Assembly: GCA_041916775.1 (NCBI GenBank)
Contig: JAYRYZ010000007.1
Coordinates: 62,001 to 126,000 of the forward strand
From: UBA2357 sp041916775
Lineage (GTDB): Bacteria > Pseudomonadota > Gammaproteobacteria > Burkholderiales > Rhodocyclaceae
Length of the DNA: 64,000 nt
Reading direction: 5' to 3'
Shown here: positions 28,028-37,570 of the stretch, one piece after another
Layout: every line of letters starts with the position of its first letter
Numbering within the stretch: the first letter of the stretch is position 1
Notes under the pieces: model-generated
The model's input: only the letters and a program-made list of their open reading frames with translations
Databases searched by the model: none
Told to the model about the DNA's origin: nothing
Translations under genes and position numbers: made by a program

Positions 28028-29023
28028 ATGAAAATCAACACGCTGATTCCCGCGCTAGCCATTGCCGGTGTGCTCGCATGTGCGCCGGCGGGCGCCGCCG
28101 ATCTCACCGTCTACACCTATGAATCCTTCATCAGCAGCTGGGGACCGGGCCCGGAGCTGAAGAAGCGCTTCGAGGCCGAATGTGCCTGCAGCATCGATTT
28201 CGTCGGTGCCGAGGACGGTGTGGCGCTGCTGAACCGCCTGAAGCTCGAGGGCGCGCGCACGGGTGCAGACGTCGTCGTCGGGCTGGACGACTCGCTGATG
28301 GCGGACGCACGCGCCGCCGGCGTGGTGCAGCCGCATCGCGTGGATCTCGCCGCCGTGCCGCTGTCGCCTGCGCTGCAGTGGTCGGACGACAGCTTCGTGC
28401 CCTTCGACCACGGTTACTTCGCCTTCATCTACGACAGTCGCAAGATCGCTGCGCCGGTCCGCTCCTTTGCCGAACTCGTCGACGGCAAGGCGAAGATCAT
28501 CTATCAGGACCCGCGCACCAGCACACCAGGGCTGGGGCTCGCGCACTGGGTGCGCGCCGTCTTCAAGGACCATGCGCCGGCGGCCTGGCGCAAGCTCGCC
28601 GCGAACACCGTCACCGTCACCAGCGGCTGGCAGGAGGCCTATACGCTGTTCCTCAACGGCGAGGCGGATTACGTGCTGAGCTACACCACCTCGCCCGCCT
28701 ACCACGTGGTCGCGGAGAACGTCGATCACTATCGCGCGGCCGCGTTCGCCGAGGGGCATGTGGCGCAGGTCGAGGTGGCGGCGATGTCGGCGCACACGCG
28801 CAACCCGCCGCTGGCGAGCCGATTCCTCGCCTTTCTGGTCAGCCCGGCGGCGCAGGAGGTGATTCCGGTCACGAACTGGATGCTGCCGGTGCGTGACGAC
28901 GTTGCCCTGCCGCCGGTGTTCGCGACCCTGGTGAAGCCCCAGCGCATCGGCTTCGACCCGAGTGAGATCGCCGCCCGGCGTGCCGACTGGGTGAAGGAAT
29001 GGCGTGGGGCGGTGAGCCGGTGA
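28028..29023 (+). CDS. thiB: thiamine ABC transporter substrate-binding protein
   Basis: 331 residues with signal peptide (about 1-23) and the ThiB pattern LTVYTYESFISSWGPG, DVVVGLDDSL, DHGYFAFIYD and DPRTSTPGLG. It captures thiamine or TPP in the periplasm for ThiPQ. ATG 28028 is preferred because the leader starts there. Controlled by the upstream TPP riboswitch; its stop overlaps the thiP start by four bases (GTGA). Confidence 0.92.
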   Translation: MKINTLIPALAIAGVLACAPAGAADLTVYTYESFISSWGPGPELKKRFEAECACSIDFVGAEDGVALLNRLKLEGARTGADVVVGLDDSLMADARAAGVVQPHRVDLAAVPLSPALQWSDDSFVPFDHGYFAFIYDSRKIAAPVRSFAELVDGKAKIIYQDPRTSTPGLGLAHWVRAVFKDHAPAAWRKLAANTVTVTSGWQEAYTLFLNGEADYVLSYTTSPAYHVVAENVDHYRAAAFAEGHVAQVEVAAMSAHTRNPPLASRFLAFLVSPAAQEVIPVTNWMLPVRDDVALPPVFATLVKPQRIGFDPSEIAARRADWVKEWRGAVSR

Positions 29024-30639
29024 ACCTCCCCGGCTCCGGCGTCGCACCCGACTGGCGCCTGGCCGCGGCCGGGTCGCCCGGCGTGCGCCGTGGCGCATGG
29101 CTGGAGCAGGCACCGGGCGTGCTCGCGCTGGGGCTGATGCTGCTCGTGAGCGGCGGCGCCTTCCTCGCGCTCGCCAGCGTGGGCGATGTGCGCAGCGGGC
29201 TCGCACTCTTCGATGATCCGTGGTTCATGCAGGTGCTGCGCTTTACCTTTCTACAGGCCTTCCTGAGTGCCACGCTCGCGGTACTCGTCGCCCTGCCTGT
29301 GGCGCGGGCGGTGGCGCTGGATGGCGGGCTGCCCGGGCGCGCGACCTTCCTGCGCCTGTGCCTGTTGTGCTTTGCGATGCCCAGCCTCGTGCTCGTGACC
29401 GGGCTGGTGGTGATGTTCGGCCGCAACGGCTGGGTCACGCCCTGGCTGGGCGAGGGCTGGCAGCTCTACGGCCTCACCGGGGTGCTGCTCGCCCATGTGT
29501 ATCTCAACGCACCCTTCGCGGTGCGGGTGCTGAGCCACCGCTGGCAGGCGATTCCCCCGGATGCGTGGAAGATCGCCGCGCAGCTCGGGCTGGTGGGCTG
29601 GCAGCGCTTCCGACTGGTGGAGTGGCCGATGCTGCGTGCCGCACTGCCGGCCGCGTTCGGCTTCATCTTCCTGCTCTGCTTCAACAGCTTCGCGGTGGTG
29701 CTCGCGCTCGGCGGCGGGCCGCGCGCGACGACGCTGGAAGTGGCGATCTTCCAGGCGCTGAAGTACGACTTCAACCCGCCCGAGGCGCTTGCGCTGGCGC
29801 TGCTGCAGCTCGTCTGCGCCGGCGGGCTGTTCCTGTTGCTGAGACGCCTGGGTGGCCTGAGCTGGCTGGTCGCGGCGAGGCCGGTCGAGGGCTGGCGCCC
29901 GCAGCTCGGTGCGCGTTGGCTGTGGGCGGGGCGTGTGGCCTACGTGCTGTTCGCGCTCGCCCTGCTGCTGCCGGTGCTGAGCCTGGTGCCGCGGGCCCTC
30001 GGAGCCGGGCTTTCGGGCTTGCCTTTGGGCGAGCTCGGAAGAGCGGCGGGCGTGTCGCTGCTGCTCGGGCTCGGGAGCGCAGTGCTTGCGCTCTGCCTCG
30101 CGCTGGCGGCGCTCGCATGGTGGCGGGTGAGCGACGACGGCCGGGTGCGACGCGTGATCGAGGTGCTGGCGCTGCATCAGTTGGTGGTGCCGGGCATGGT
30201 GCTGTCGGTGGGCGTGTATGTGCTGCTGCTGCCGCATCTGGATTGGACGACATACGGCTGGGCGGCGGTGGTGCTGGTGAATGCGCTGATTGCGCTGCCC
30301 TTCGTGTTCGGCGAGCTGAAGCCGCGCATCTTCGAGTACGACGCCAACTACCGCCACCTGCTCGCGGATCTCGGCCTGCACGGCTGGGCGCACTGGCGTC
30401 AGGTGCTCGCACCTTTCCTCGGGGCCAGCCTCGGGCGCGTGCTCGCGATCGCCTTCGTGCTCGCGCTCGGCGATTTTGCGGTGGTGGGCGTGTTCGGCGG
30501 CGATGGCTGGCGCACCCTGCCGTGGATGATCCATGCGCTTGCCGGCAGCTACCGGCTCGCCGAGGCCGCCTTTGCGGCGCTGCTCCTGCTGGCGCTCGCC
30601 GCGCTCGCCCTCAGGGTGCTGGAGCGCCGTGATGCTTGA
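29020..30639 (+). CDS. thiP: thiamine ABC transporter permease
   Basis: 539 residues from GTG 29020, about twelve membrane helices in two homologous halves. Each half has the EAA-type loop (WKIAAQLGLVGWQRF, and RHLLADLGLHGWAHWRQ). GTG 29020 overlaps the thiB stop; ATG 28999 is in frame but its AAGGA touches the codon, so it is less likely. Translocates thiamine/TPP with ThiB and ThiQ. Confidence 0.9.
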   Translation: MNLPGSGVAPDWRLAAAGSPGVRRGAWLEQAPGVLALGLMLLVSGGAFLALASVGDVRSGLALFDDPWFMQVLRFTFLQAFLSATLAVLVALPVARAVALDGGLPGRATFLRLCLLCFAMPSLVLVTGLVVMFGRNGWVTPWLGEGWQLYGLTGVLLAHVYLNAPFAVRVLSHRWQAIPPDAWKIAAQLGLVGWQRFRLVEWPMLRAALPAAFGFIFLLCFNSFAVVLALGGGPRATTLEVAIFQALKYDFNPPEALALALLQLVCAGGLFLLLRRLGGLSWLVAARPVEGWRPQLGARWLWAGRVAYVLFALALLLPVLSLVPRALGAGLSGLPLGELGRAAGVSLLLGLGSAVLALCLALAALAWWRVSDDGRVRRVIEVLALHQLVVPGMVLSVGVYVLLLPHLDWTTYGWAAVVLVNALIALPFVFGELKPRIFEYDANYRHLLADLGLHGWAHWRQVLAPFLGASLGRVLAIAFVLALGDFAVVGVFGGDGWRTLPWMIHALAGSYRLAEAAFAALLLLALAALALRVLERRDA

Positions 30640-31261
30640 GGTGCGGGGTCTGCGGATCGGGCGTGGTGTGCACGAGTGGACGCACGATTTCGCCGTGCGT
30701 CGTGGCGAGATGTTCGCCGTGCTGGGGCCGAGTGGCATCGGCAAGAGCACGCTGATCGAATGCCTGGGCGGCTTCGTGCCAGCGCAGGCGGGGGAGGTGC
30801 TGCTCGACGGTTTTCCGCTCCTGAGCCTGCCGGCCGAGGCGCGTCCGGTGGCGACGTTGTTCCAGCAGCACAACCTGTTCGAGCACATCAGCGTGGAGGC
30901 GAATCTGCGCCTCGGTTTCAGGCAAGGTCGCCCCTCACCCGAGGCCTGGCAGCGCGTGCTCGCTGCCTGCGCCGCGCTGGGCGTGGCCGAGCTGCTCGCG
31001 CGTCGGCCGGCGGCGCTGTCGGGCGGACAACGCCAACGGGTTGCGCTGATTCGCACGATGTTGCGCGATTGCCCGCTGGTGCTGCTCGACGAACCCTTCG
31101 CCGCCCTCGATGCCGACAGCCACCAGGCGTGCGGCGATTGGGTGCGGGCCGAGACCAGCCACAGTGGCAAGATGGTGCTGTTCGTCACCCATGACGAAGC
31201 CGACGTGGAGCGCTGGGCTGACGATCGCCTGCGGCTCTCGGCGGCGGACAGAGGCGGCTGA
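30632..31261 (+). CDS. thiQ: thiamine ABC transporter ATP-binding protein
   Basis: 209 residues: Walker A GPSGIGKST (about residues 32-40), Q-loop FQQHNLF, signature LSGGQRQRVAL, Walker B VLLLDEPF, H-loop VTHD. Shorter than sugar importers, typical of ThiQ. Overlaps the end of thiP by eight bases. Powers thiamine/TPP import. Confidence 0.9.
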   Translation: MLEVRGLRIGRGVHEWTHDFAVRRGEMFAVLGPSGIGKSTLIECLGGFVPAQAGEVLLDGFPLLSLPAEARPVATLFQQHNLFEHISVEANLRLGFRQGRPSPEAWQRVLAACAALGVAELLARRPAALSGGQRQRVALIRTMLRDCPLVLLDEPFAALDADSHQACGDWVRAETSHSGKMVLFVTHDEADVERWADDRLRLSAADRGG

Positions 31262-31292
31262 TCGTGTGTTCCGGCTTCGATGCGAGGTGCGT

Positions 31293-31919
31293 GTGGCAAG
31301 GCTGATCCTGCTCAACAAGCCCTACGGTGTGCTGTGCCAGTTCAGCGACGAACTCGGGCGGCCGACGTTGCGCGACCACGTGACGGTGCCGCAGGTCTAC
31401 GCCGCCGGCCGGCTCGACACCGACAGCGAGGGCCTGCTGCTGCTCACCGACGACGGCCCGCTGCAGCACCGCATCACCGACCCGCGCCACAAGCTGCCCA
31501 AGACTTACCTGGTGCAGGTGGAGGGCACGCCCGACGAGACGGCGCTCGCATGTCTCCGCGCCGGGCTGGATCTCGGCGATTTCGTCACGCGGCCGTGCGA
31601 GGCGCGCGCGGTCGCCGAGCCCGGGTGGCTGTGGCCGCGCGACCCGCCAGTGCGCTTTCGCAAGACCGTACCCACCGCCTGGCTGGAACTCACGATCACC
31701 GAGGGCAAGAACCGCCAGGTGCGGCGCATGACCGCCAAGGTCGGCCTGCCCACCCTGCGCCTCATCCGCACCAGAATCGGCCCTTGGTCGCTGGACGGGT
31801 TGGCACCGGGGATGTGGCGCGAGGAGGTGGTCGCGCTGCTGCCGGCGGCGCGACCAGGACGCGCAGGCGGCCACGCTGGCCGTCGTGCTTCGCCGAAAAC
31901 GGAGCGCGGGCCGCGCTAG
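31293..31919 (+). CDS. rluE: 23S rRNA pseudouridine synthase RluE
   Basis: 208 residues of the RsuA/RluE branch without an S4 domain. Catalytic Asp lies in AAGRLDTDSEGLLLLT; KTYLVQVEG and EGKNRQVRRM are the other family motifs. Starts LILLNKPYGVLCQF, as RluE does. GTG 31293 follows GAGG. RluE modifies U2457 of 23S rRNA in E. coli. It lies 31 bases after thiQ but is probably unrelated to thiamine uptake. Confidence 0.85.
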   Translation: MARLILLNKPYGVLCQFSDELGRPTLRDHVTVPQVYAAGRLDTDSEGLLLLTDDGPLQHRITDPRHKLPKTYLVQVEGTPDETALACLRAGLDLGDFVTRPCEARAVAEPGWLWPRDPPVRFRKTVPTAWLELTITEGKNRQVRRMTAKVGLPTLRLIRTRIGPWSLDGLAPGMWREEVVALLPAARPGRAGGHAGRRASPKTERGPR

Positions 31920-31922
31920 AAT
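31917..31922 (+). promoter_or_regulatory. -10 element for the DUF192 gene
   Basis: TAGAAT overlapping the rluE stop. -35 not evident. Confidence 0.3.
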
Positions 31923-31977
31923 GTGCGCGCCGCGCCTCGAGCACGGCTTCCTGTTTGCAATCCGGATTGAAAGCCTC

Positions 31978-32463
31978 ATGACGACCTTACCCTTGTCTCG
32001 CCCTGGCGCTGCTCTATCGAGAGGCGTGTTTGCGTTTTTCGCGATGTGGAGTGTCGCGGTGGGCGTTGCTGCCCAGACCACGATCACCATGCCGGTCGTC
32101 GAGCTCACCGCCGGCATGTACCGCATCCAGGCGGAGCTTGCGCATACGCCGCAGACGCGCCAGGTGGGGTTGATGCACCGGCGCGCGATGCCGGAGCAGC
32201 AGGGTATGGTGTTCGTGTTCACACATGATGCGAGCCACTGCATGTGGATGCGCAACACGCTGATTCCGCTGTCGGTTGCATTTGCCGACGCGGACGGGCG
32301 CATCCTCAACATCGCCGACATGCAGCCGCAGTCGGACGACAACCACTGCGCGGCCGGCAAGGCGCGCTATGCGCTGGAGATGAACCAGGGCTGGTTCGCG
32401 AAGCGCGGTATCAACGCCGGACAGGTGATCGGAGGGCTCGCCAGCCTGCCGGCGCCGCGCTGA
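31978..32463 (+). CDS. exported DUF192-family protein
   Basis: 161 residues with a signal sequence (about 12-33). The core has GLMHRRAMPEQQGMVFVF, CMWMRNTLIPLSVAF and ILNIADMQPQSDDNHCA, typical of DUF192 (YfiH-unrelated, ProQ-unrelated small beta proteins of unknown function). ATG 31978 is preferred; ATG 31921 overlaps a -10-like box. The two cysteines near CMWM and NHCA could form a disulfide in the periplasm. Confidence 0.8.
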   Translation: MTTLPLSRPGAALSRGVFAFFAMWSVAVGVAAQTTITMPVVELTAGMYRIQAELAHTPQTRQVGLMHRRAMPEQQGMVFVFTHDASHCMWMRNTLIPLSVAFADADGRILNIADMQPQSDDNHCAAGKARYALEMNQGWFAKRGINAGQVIGGLASLPAPR

Positions 32464-32503
32464 GCGTCATCGGAAAGGCCGACAAGGCCGAGAAAGCTGA
32501 ATA

Positions 32504-32530
32504 GGGCGGCAATATTTGCCCTTTTCCGGC
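32504..32530 (+). promoter_or_regulatory. flagellar box upstream of flhB
   Basis: GGGCGGCAATATTTGCC followed by CTTTTCCGGC. Shared in pattern with boxes upstream of flgB (48158), fliO (60897, minus) and flhF (35931, inverted). Contains a palindrome GGCAA-TAT-TTGCC. 85 bases before the start codon. Confidence 0.5.
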
Positions 32531-32615
32531 CGAGGGCCTTGGCCAGTGTCGGCAATAATGGCTTCACGTCGGTTCGCGTCCTCCCGGGCGCGGATGGTCG
32601 GCGAAGGGGCCTGCA

Positions 32616-33755
32616 ATGGCTGACGACAGCGATCTCGAAAAAACGGAACAGCCATCGGCAAGACGGCTGGAGCAGGCGCGCGAGGAGGGGCAGGTCCCGC
32701 AGTCGCGCGAGCTGTCGACCTTCCTCGTGCTGGTCGTGGGCGTGCTCGGCCTGTGGGTGCTGGGCGGCTGGATGAGCGAGCGGGTGCTGGGGCTGCTGCG
32801 CCACGGGTTTGCTTTCGAGCGCGCGGTGGCGTTCGACCACAAGCTGATGCTGAAGGATTTTGGCGACCTGTTCACCCAGGCGATGGTGACCTTGCTGCCG
32901 CTCTTCGCGATTCTGATGCTCGCGGCGCTGGCGGCCCCCATTCTACTTGGCGGCTTCGTGTTCTCGCCCAAGGCGCTGGGCATCAAGCTGTCTCGCCTCA
33001 ACCCGATCGCCGGTTTTGGCCGCATGTTTTCGGTGCATGGCCTCGCGGAGCTGGTGAAGTCACTGCTCAAGACCGCGCTGGTCGGCGGTATGGGTGCGCT
33101 CGTGTTCTACCGTGAGCAGGAGCACGTGTTCTCGCTGATGAACATGACGCTCGGTCGTGCCATCCCCGAGTTCCTGCAGACCCTGCTGATGTCCTCTCTG
33201 TTGATCGTGCTCGGCCTGGCGCTGGTCGCGCTTCTCGATGTGCCGTTCCAGCTCTGGCAGTACTACCGCAACCTGCGCATGACGAAGGAAGAGGTCAAGC
33301 AGGAGTTCAAGGAGCAGGAAGGCGACCCGCACATCAAGGCGCGCATCCGCAGCGTGCAGATGGAGATGGCGCGGCGCCGGATGATGAGCGAGGTGCCGAA
33401 GGCGGACGTGGTGGTGACGAACCCGACGCACTTCTCGGTGGCGCTGAAGTACGACGCCGCGCGCATGGGTGCGCCAGTGGTCGTGGCCAAGGGGCGAGGC
33501 GAGCTGGCGTTGAAGATCAGAGAGATCGCCGCCGAGCACAATGTACCGCTGCTCGAGGCGCCGCCGCTCGCGCGTGCGCTCTATGCGCACTGCGAGCTCG
33601 AGGCTGCGGTGCCGGCCGCGCTCTACCGCGCGGTGGCCGAGGTGATGGCCTATGTGTACCAGCTCAACAGCTGGCTCGCGCATGGCGGCGCGAAGCCGAA
33701 TACACCGGACGAATTCGCCGTGCCGGAAGGCATGGACCCGGGAGCGCCGGAATGA
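32616..33755 (+). CDS. flhB: flagellar export switch protein FlhB
   Basis: 379 residues. N-terminal EKTEQPSARRLEQAREEGQVPQSREL, four membrane helices, then the cytoplasmic domain with the self-cleavage site Asn269-Pro-Thr-His272. It switches export from rod/hook to filament substrates. First gene of the plus-strand run flhB-flhA-flhF-flhG-fliA-motC-motD. Confidence 0.95.
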   Translation: MADDSDLEKTEQPSARRLEQAREEGQVPQSRELSTFLVLVVGVLGLWVLGGWMSERVLGLLRHGFAFERAVAFDHKLMLKDFGDLFTQAMVTLLPLFAILMLAALAAPILLGGFVFSPKALGIKLSRLNPIAGFGRMFSVHGLAELVKSLLKTALVGGMGALVFYREQEHVFSLMNMTLGRAIPEFLQTLLMSSLLIVLGLALVALLDVPFQLWQYYRNLRMTKEEVKQEFKEQEGDPHIKARIRSVQMEMARRRMMSEVPKADVVVTNPTHFSVALKYDAARMGAPVVVAKGRGELALKIREIAAEHNVPLLEAPPLARALYAHCELEAAVPAALYRAVAEVMAYVYQLNSWLAHGGAKPNTPDEFAVPEGMDPGAPE

Positions 33756-33794
33756 GCGCACCGCGGATGACACAGGCAAGCGAGGCTTAAGGGC

Positions 33795-35897
33795 ATGTTC
33801 GAGACACTCAACCTGCGGGCGCTGCTGACGCCCACCAACCTGCGCATGCTGGGCGCGCCGATCTTCATCATCATGATCCTGTCGATGATGGTGCTGCCGC
33901 TGCCGCCATTTGCGCTGGATCTCTTCTTCACCTTCAACATCGCGTTGTCGGTGATGGTGATGCTGGTGGCGATGTACACGAAGAAGCCGCTCGACTTCTC
34001 GGTGTTCCCCACGGTGCTGCTGGTGACGACGCTGATGCGGCTCGCGCTCAACGTCGCCTCGACCCGCGTGGTGCTGATGGAGGGTCACACCGGACCGGAT
34101 GCGGCGGGCAAGGTGATCGAGGCCTTCGGCCATTTCCTGGTGGGTGGCGATACCGCGATCGGTATCGTTGTGTTCGTGATCCTGGTGCTGATCAACTTCG
34201 TGGTCGTCACCAAGGGCGCAGGCCGGATCGCGGAAGTGAGCGCACGCTTCACCCTGGACGCGATGCCCGGCAAACAGATGGCGATCGACGCCGACCTCAA
34301 CGCCGGCCTCATCGACGAGGCCGAGGCCAAGCGCAGGCGCAAGGAGGTGTCGCAGGAGGCAGACTTCTTCGGCGCGATGGACGGTGCCTCGAAGTTCGTG
34401 CGCGGCGATGCGGTGGCCGGCATCCTCATCATGCTCATCAACGTCATCGGCGGCTTGGTCGTCGGTGTGATGCAGCACGACATGGCGATGGGTGAGGCGC
34501 TCAACACCTACACCCTGCTCACCATCGGTGACGGCCTGGTGGCGCAGATCCCCGCGCTGATCATCTCGGTGGCGGCTGGCCTGGTGGTGTCGCGCGTCGG
34601 CGACGATGGCGACATGGGCGGGCTGGTCATCAACCAGGTGTTCTCGAACCCGCAGGTGCTGATGCTCACCGGTGCGATCATCGGCGTGCTCGGCCTCATC
34701 CCCGGCATGCCCAACCTGGTGTTCATCCTGATTTCGGCCGCTTGTGGCTGGCTGGCCTGGTCGCAGATCAAGCGTCAGCGCCGAGAGGCCGAGGCCGAGG
34801 CGGAAGCCGCCCCCCCGCCGGCCGCGGCAGCCGCGCCGAGCGAGAACGTGGAGGCGAGCTGGAGCGATGTGCAGCCGGTGGATGTGCTCGGGCTGGAGGT
34901 GGGCTATCGCCTGATCCCGATGGTGGACAAGAGCCAGGACGGCGAGCTTCTGAAGCGCATTCGCGGGCTGCGCAAGAAGTTCGCCCAGGACGTCGGTTTT
35001 CTTGCTGCGCCGGTGCACATCCGCGACAACCTGGAGCTCAAGCCCAACGCCTACCGCATCACCCTGAAAGGCGTGGAGATCGGCGCGGGAGAGGCCTATC
35101 CCGGGCAGTTCCTCGCGATCAACCCGGGCCGGGTCACCGGCCCGCTTTCCGGGCGCGAGACGCGCGACCCGGCCTTCGACCTGCCTGCCTACTGGATCGA
35201 CAACAGCCAACGCGAGCAGGCGCATGCGCTGGGCTACACGGTGGTGGATTCCAGCACTGTGGTGGCGACACACCTCAACCACCTCATCCTCAGCCACGCC
35301 GCTGAGCTGCTCGGCCGCCAGGAAACCCAGGCCTTGCTCGACCACATCGGCAAGGAGACGCCCAAGCTCGTCGAGGAGCTCGTGCCCGGCCTGCTGTCGG
35401 TCAGTGTGGTGCAGCGGGTGCTGCAGTACCTGCTCGACGAGGGGGTCAACATCCGCGACATGCGCAGCATCATCGAGATCCTCGCAGAAAACGCGCCGCG
35501 CACCCAGGACGCGATGGAGCTCACCTCGCGGGTGCGCCAGGGCCTCGGCCGCGCGATCATGCAGGGTCTCTTCCCGGGCAACAGCGAGATCCAGGTGATG
35601 GCGCTCGAGCCCACGCTGGAGCGCATCCTGATGCAGGCGATGAACGCGGGCGGGGGCGACGGCGGGGCGATCGAGCCCGGGCTCGCCGACGGCCTGCTGC
35701 GCCAGACGGCCGAAGCCGCGCAACGCCAGGAAGACATCGGCCTGCCGCCGGTGCTGCTGGTGCCGCCGCAGCTTCGCTGGCTGCTATCACGCTTCCTGCG
35801 CCGCAGCGTGCCGTCGCTGAAGGTCATCGCCAACTCCGAAGTACCCGAGACCCGCACCATCCGCGTCAGCGCGATGGTGGGCGGAGTGGGGGGGTGA
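33795..35897 (+). CDS. flhA: flagellar export gate protein FlhA
   Basis: 700 residues, eight membrane helices in the first half and a cytoplasmic domain after an Ala/Pro/Glu-rich linker (about 330-355). The FHIPEP signature region (GDTAIGIVVFVILVLINFVVV...GRIAEVSARFTLDAMPGKQMAID in pattern) is intact. Forms the nonameric export gate ring with FlhB. 39 bases after flhB. Confidence 0.95.
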   Translation: MFETLNLRALLTPTNLRMLGAPIFIIMILSMMVLPLPPFALDLFFTFNIALSVMVMLVAMYTKKPLDFSVFPTVLLVTTLMRLALNVASTRVVLMEGHTGPDAAGKVIEAFGHFLVGGDTAIGIVVFVILVLINFVVVTKGAGRIAEVSARFTLDAMPGKQMAIDADLNAGLIDEAEAKRRRKEVSQEADFFGAMDGASKFVRGDAVAGILIMLINVIGGLVVGVMQHDMAMGEALNTYTLLTIGDGLVAQIPALIISVAAGLVVSRVGDDGDMGGLVINQVFSNPQVLMLTGAIIGVLGLIPGMPNLVFILISAACGWLAWSQIKRQRREAEAEAEAAPPPAAAAAPSENVEASWSDVQPVDVLGLEVGYRLIPMVDKSQDGELLKRIRGLRKKFAQDVGFLAAPVHIRDNLELKPNAYRITLKGVEIGAGEAYPGQFLAINPGRVTGPLSGRETRDPAFDLPAYWIDNSQREQAHALGYTVVDSSTVVATHLNHLILSHAAELLGRQETQALLDHIGKETPKLVEELVPGLLSVSVVQRVLQYLLDEGVNIRDMRSIIEILAENAPRTQDAMELTSRVRQGLGRAIMQGLFPGNSEIQVMALEPTLERILMQAMNAGGGDGGAIEPGLADGLLRQTAEAAQRQEDIGLPPVLLVPPQLRWLLSRFLRRSVPSLKVIANSEVPETRTIRVSAMVGGVGG

Positions 35898-35930
35898 GCC
35901 GTGTCTTCCAGCGCCTCCTCACCGTGCAAA

Positions 35931-35953
35931 GGCGCGGAAATAGGCCGCAATAA
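35931..35953 (-). promoter_or_regulatory. flagellar box upstream of flhF (inverted orientation)
   Basis: GGCGCGGAAATAGGCCGC then AATAA; on the minus strand the TTATTGCGGCC-TATTTCCGCGCC pattern resembles the boxes at 48158 and 60897. 87 bases before flhF. A weak CATAAT -10 lies at 35993. Confidence 0.4.
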
Positions 35954-36040
35954 CCCCGGCTATTCGCGGCTATCGATCGCAGGGGTGGATCGCATAATGA
36001 CCCCAGGCTGCGCGAAAAGCGCAGTTGTCGGGAGATCGTC

Positions 36041-37570
36041 ATGAACGTCAAGCGCTATTTTGCAGCAACCGCCCGCGAGGCCCTGCGGGCTCTCAAGGCC
36101 GAACTCGGTGCGGATGCGATCGTGTTGTCCAACCGTGCCGTGGAAGGCGGGGTGGAGATCCTCGCGCTGCCCGCCGAGGCGGTCGGCGCCGCGCCGAGCA
36201 GCCCGCAGCGAACCCCGGCCGAGGCTCCGCGCCCTGCGCCGCGTGCCGCCCCGCAACCTGCGCCACTCCAGTCTGCCGACGAAGACGACTACCGCGTGAG
36301 CCTTAGTTCGCGCCGCGCCGAGCAGGCGCCGCGTACGCACGCCGCCACGCCCGCCCAGGCGCGTCCGCGTATCGAGCAGCGTCAGCCTACGCCGACGGTG
36401 CGGCCGTTCCAGCCGCCGCGGGTCGAGACCGCCGATTTCCTGATGCGCAGCCAGGACTTCCCCGACAGCATCCAGATCTCCGACGATGAGCCGCGTGGCG
36501 CACGCGCGGCGGCGCCGCGCGTGCCACGTGGCGACACGCTCGCTCCGCGCGGCTCGGCAGACGATATCGCGCCCGCCGCCGCGGCGCCGGCACGGCCGCG
36601 TGAGGATGAACGCATCCGCGCGCTGCAGGATGCCAACCGCAAGCTCATGGACGAGCTCTCCGGCATCCGAGGCATGATCGAGCGTCAGCTGGCGGGATTT
36701 GCCTGGGGCGAGACGCGGCGCAACGCGCCCGCCCGTGCCGAGATCCTGGGCGAGCTTCTCGAGGCGGGATTCTCCACATCGCTCGCACGCGAGCTTGCGG
36801 ACGAGGTGGCCGAGGAGGCGAGCATCGAGGATGCCCGCACCACCGTGCGCAGCCTGCTGTCGCGCGACCTGCGCGCGATGTCGTCGGACACCGACCTCAT
36901 CGACCGTGGCGGCATCTTCGCGCTGGTGGGGCCCACCGGTGTCGGCAAGACCACCACAACCGCCAAGATTGCGGCACGCTGCGTCGTGCGCCATGGCGCC
37001 GAACGCATCGCGCTGATCACCACCGACGGCTACCGTATCGGTGCGCAGGAGCAACTGCGCATTTACGGTCGCATCCTCGGCGTGCCGGTGTTCCCCGTCC
37101 GCGACGCTACCGAGCTGCGCCAGACGCTCGCCGAGCTGCGCCACAAGCACATGGTGCTGATCGACACCGTCGGCATGAGCCAGCGCGACCGCATGGTGGC
37201 ACAGCAGGCGGCGATGCTCGCAGGGACCGGCAACGTGCGGCGACTGCTGTTGCTGAACGCGACCTGCCGCGGTGACACCCTGGACGACGTGATCCACGCC
37301 TATCGCGGCCCGGATCTGGCCGGCTGCATCTTCACCAAGGTGGACGAGGCGGCCTCGCTCGCACCCGCCATCGGCGCCGCCATCCAGCATGCGCTGGATG
37401 TGTTCTACGTCACCAACGGCCAGCGCGTGCCTGAAGACCTGCATATCCCGAATCGCGCCTATCTGATGCATCGCGCGTTGAAGGTCGGTCGTGAGGAGTC
37501 GCCCTGGCGCATCGGCGAGGACGAGGCCGCGATGATGATGATGGCCTCGCGCGGAGGAGCACGGTCATGA
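36041..37570 (+). CDS. flhF: flagellar biosynthesis GTPase FlhF
   Basis: 509 residues: N-terminal B domain (MNVKRYFAATAREALRALK), a 150-residue Pro/Ala-rich linker, and an SRP-type NG GTPase with P-loop GPTGVGKTTTT near residue 297, TTDGYRIGAQEQL, IDTVGM and TKVDEA. FlhF fixes flagellar position and number, usually at the cell pole. Its stop overlaps the flhG start (ATGA), so the pair is coupled. Confidence 0.92.
   Translation: MNVKRYFAATAREALRALKAELGADAIVLSNRAVEGGVEILALPAEAVGAAPSSPQRTPAEAPRPAPRAAPQPAPLQSADEDDYRVSLSSRRAEQAPRTHAATPAQARPRIEQRQPTPTVRPFQPPRVETADFLMRSQDFPDSIQISDDEPRGARAAAPRVPRGDTLAPRGSADDIAPAAAAPARPREDERIRALQDANRKLMDELSGIRGMIERQLAGFAWGETRRNAPARAEILGELLEAGFSTSLARELADEVAEEASIEDARTTVRSLLSRDLRAMSSDTDLIDRGGIFALVGPTGVGKTTTTAKIAARCVVRHGAERIALITTDGYRIGAQEQLRIYGRILGVPVFPVRDATELRQTLAELRHKHMVLIDTVGMSQRDRMVAQQAAMLAGTGNVRRLLLLNATCRGDTLDDVIHAYRGPDLAGCIFTKVDEAASLAPAIGAAIQHALDVFYVTNGQRVPEDLHIPNRAYLMHRALKVGREESPWRIGEDEAAMMMMASRGGARS

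Noticed and set aside
32538..32553. Sigma-54 promoter before flhB
   Set aside because: TGGCCA and GGCA are present but the spacing is one base short.
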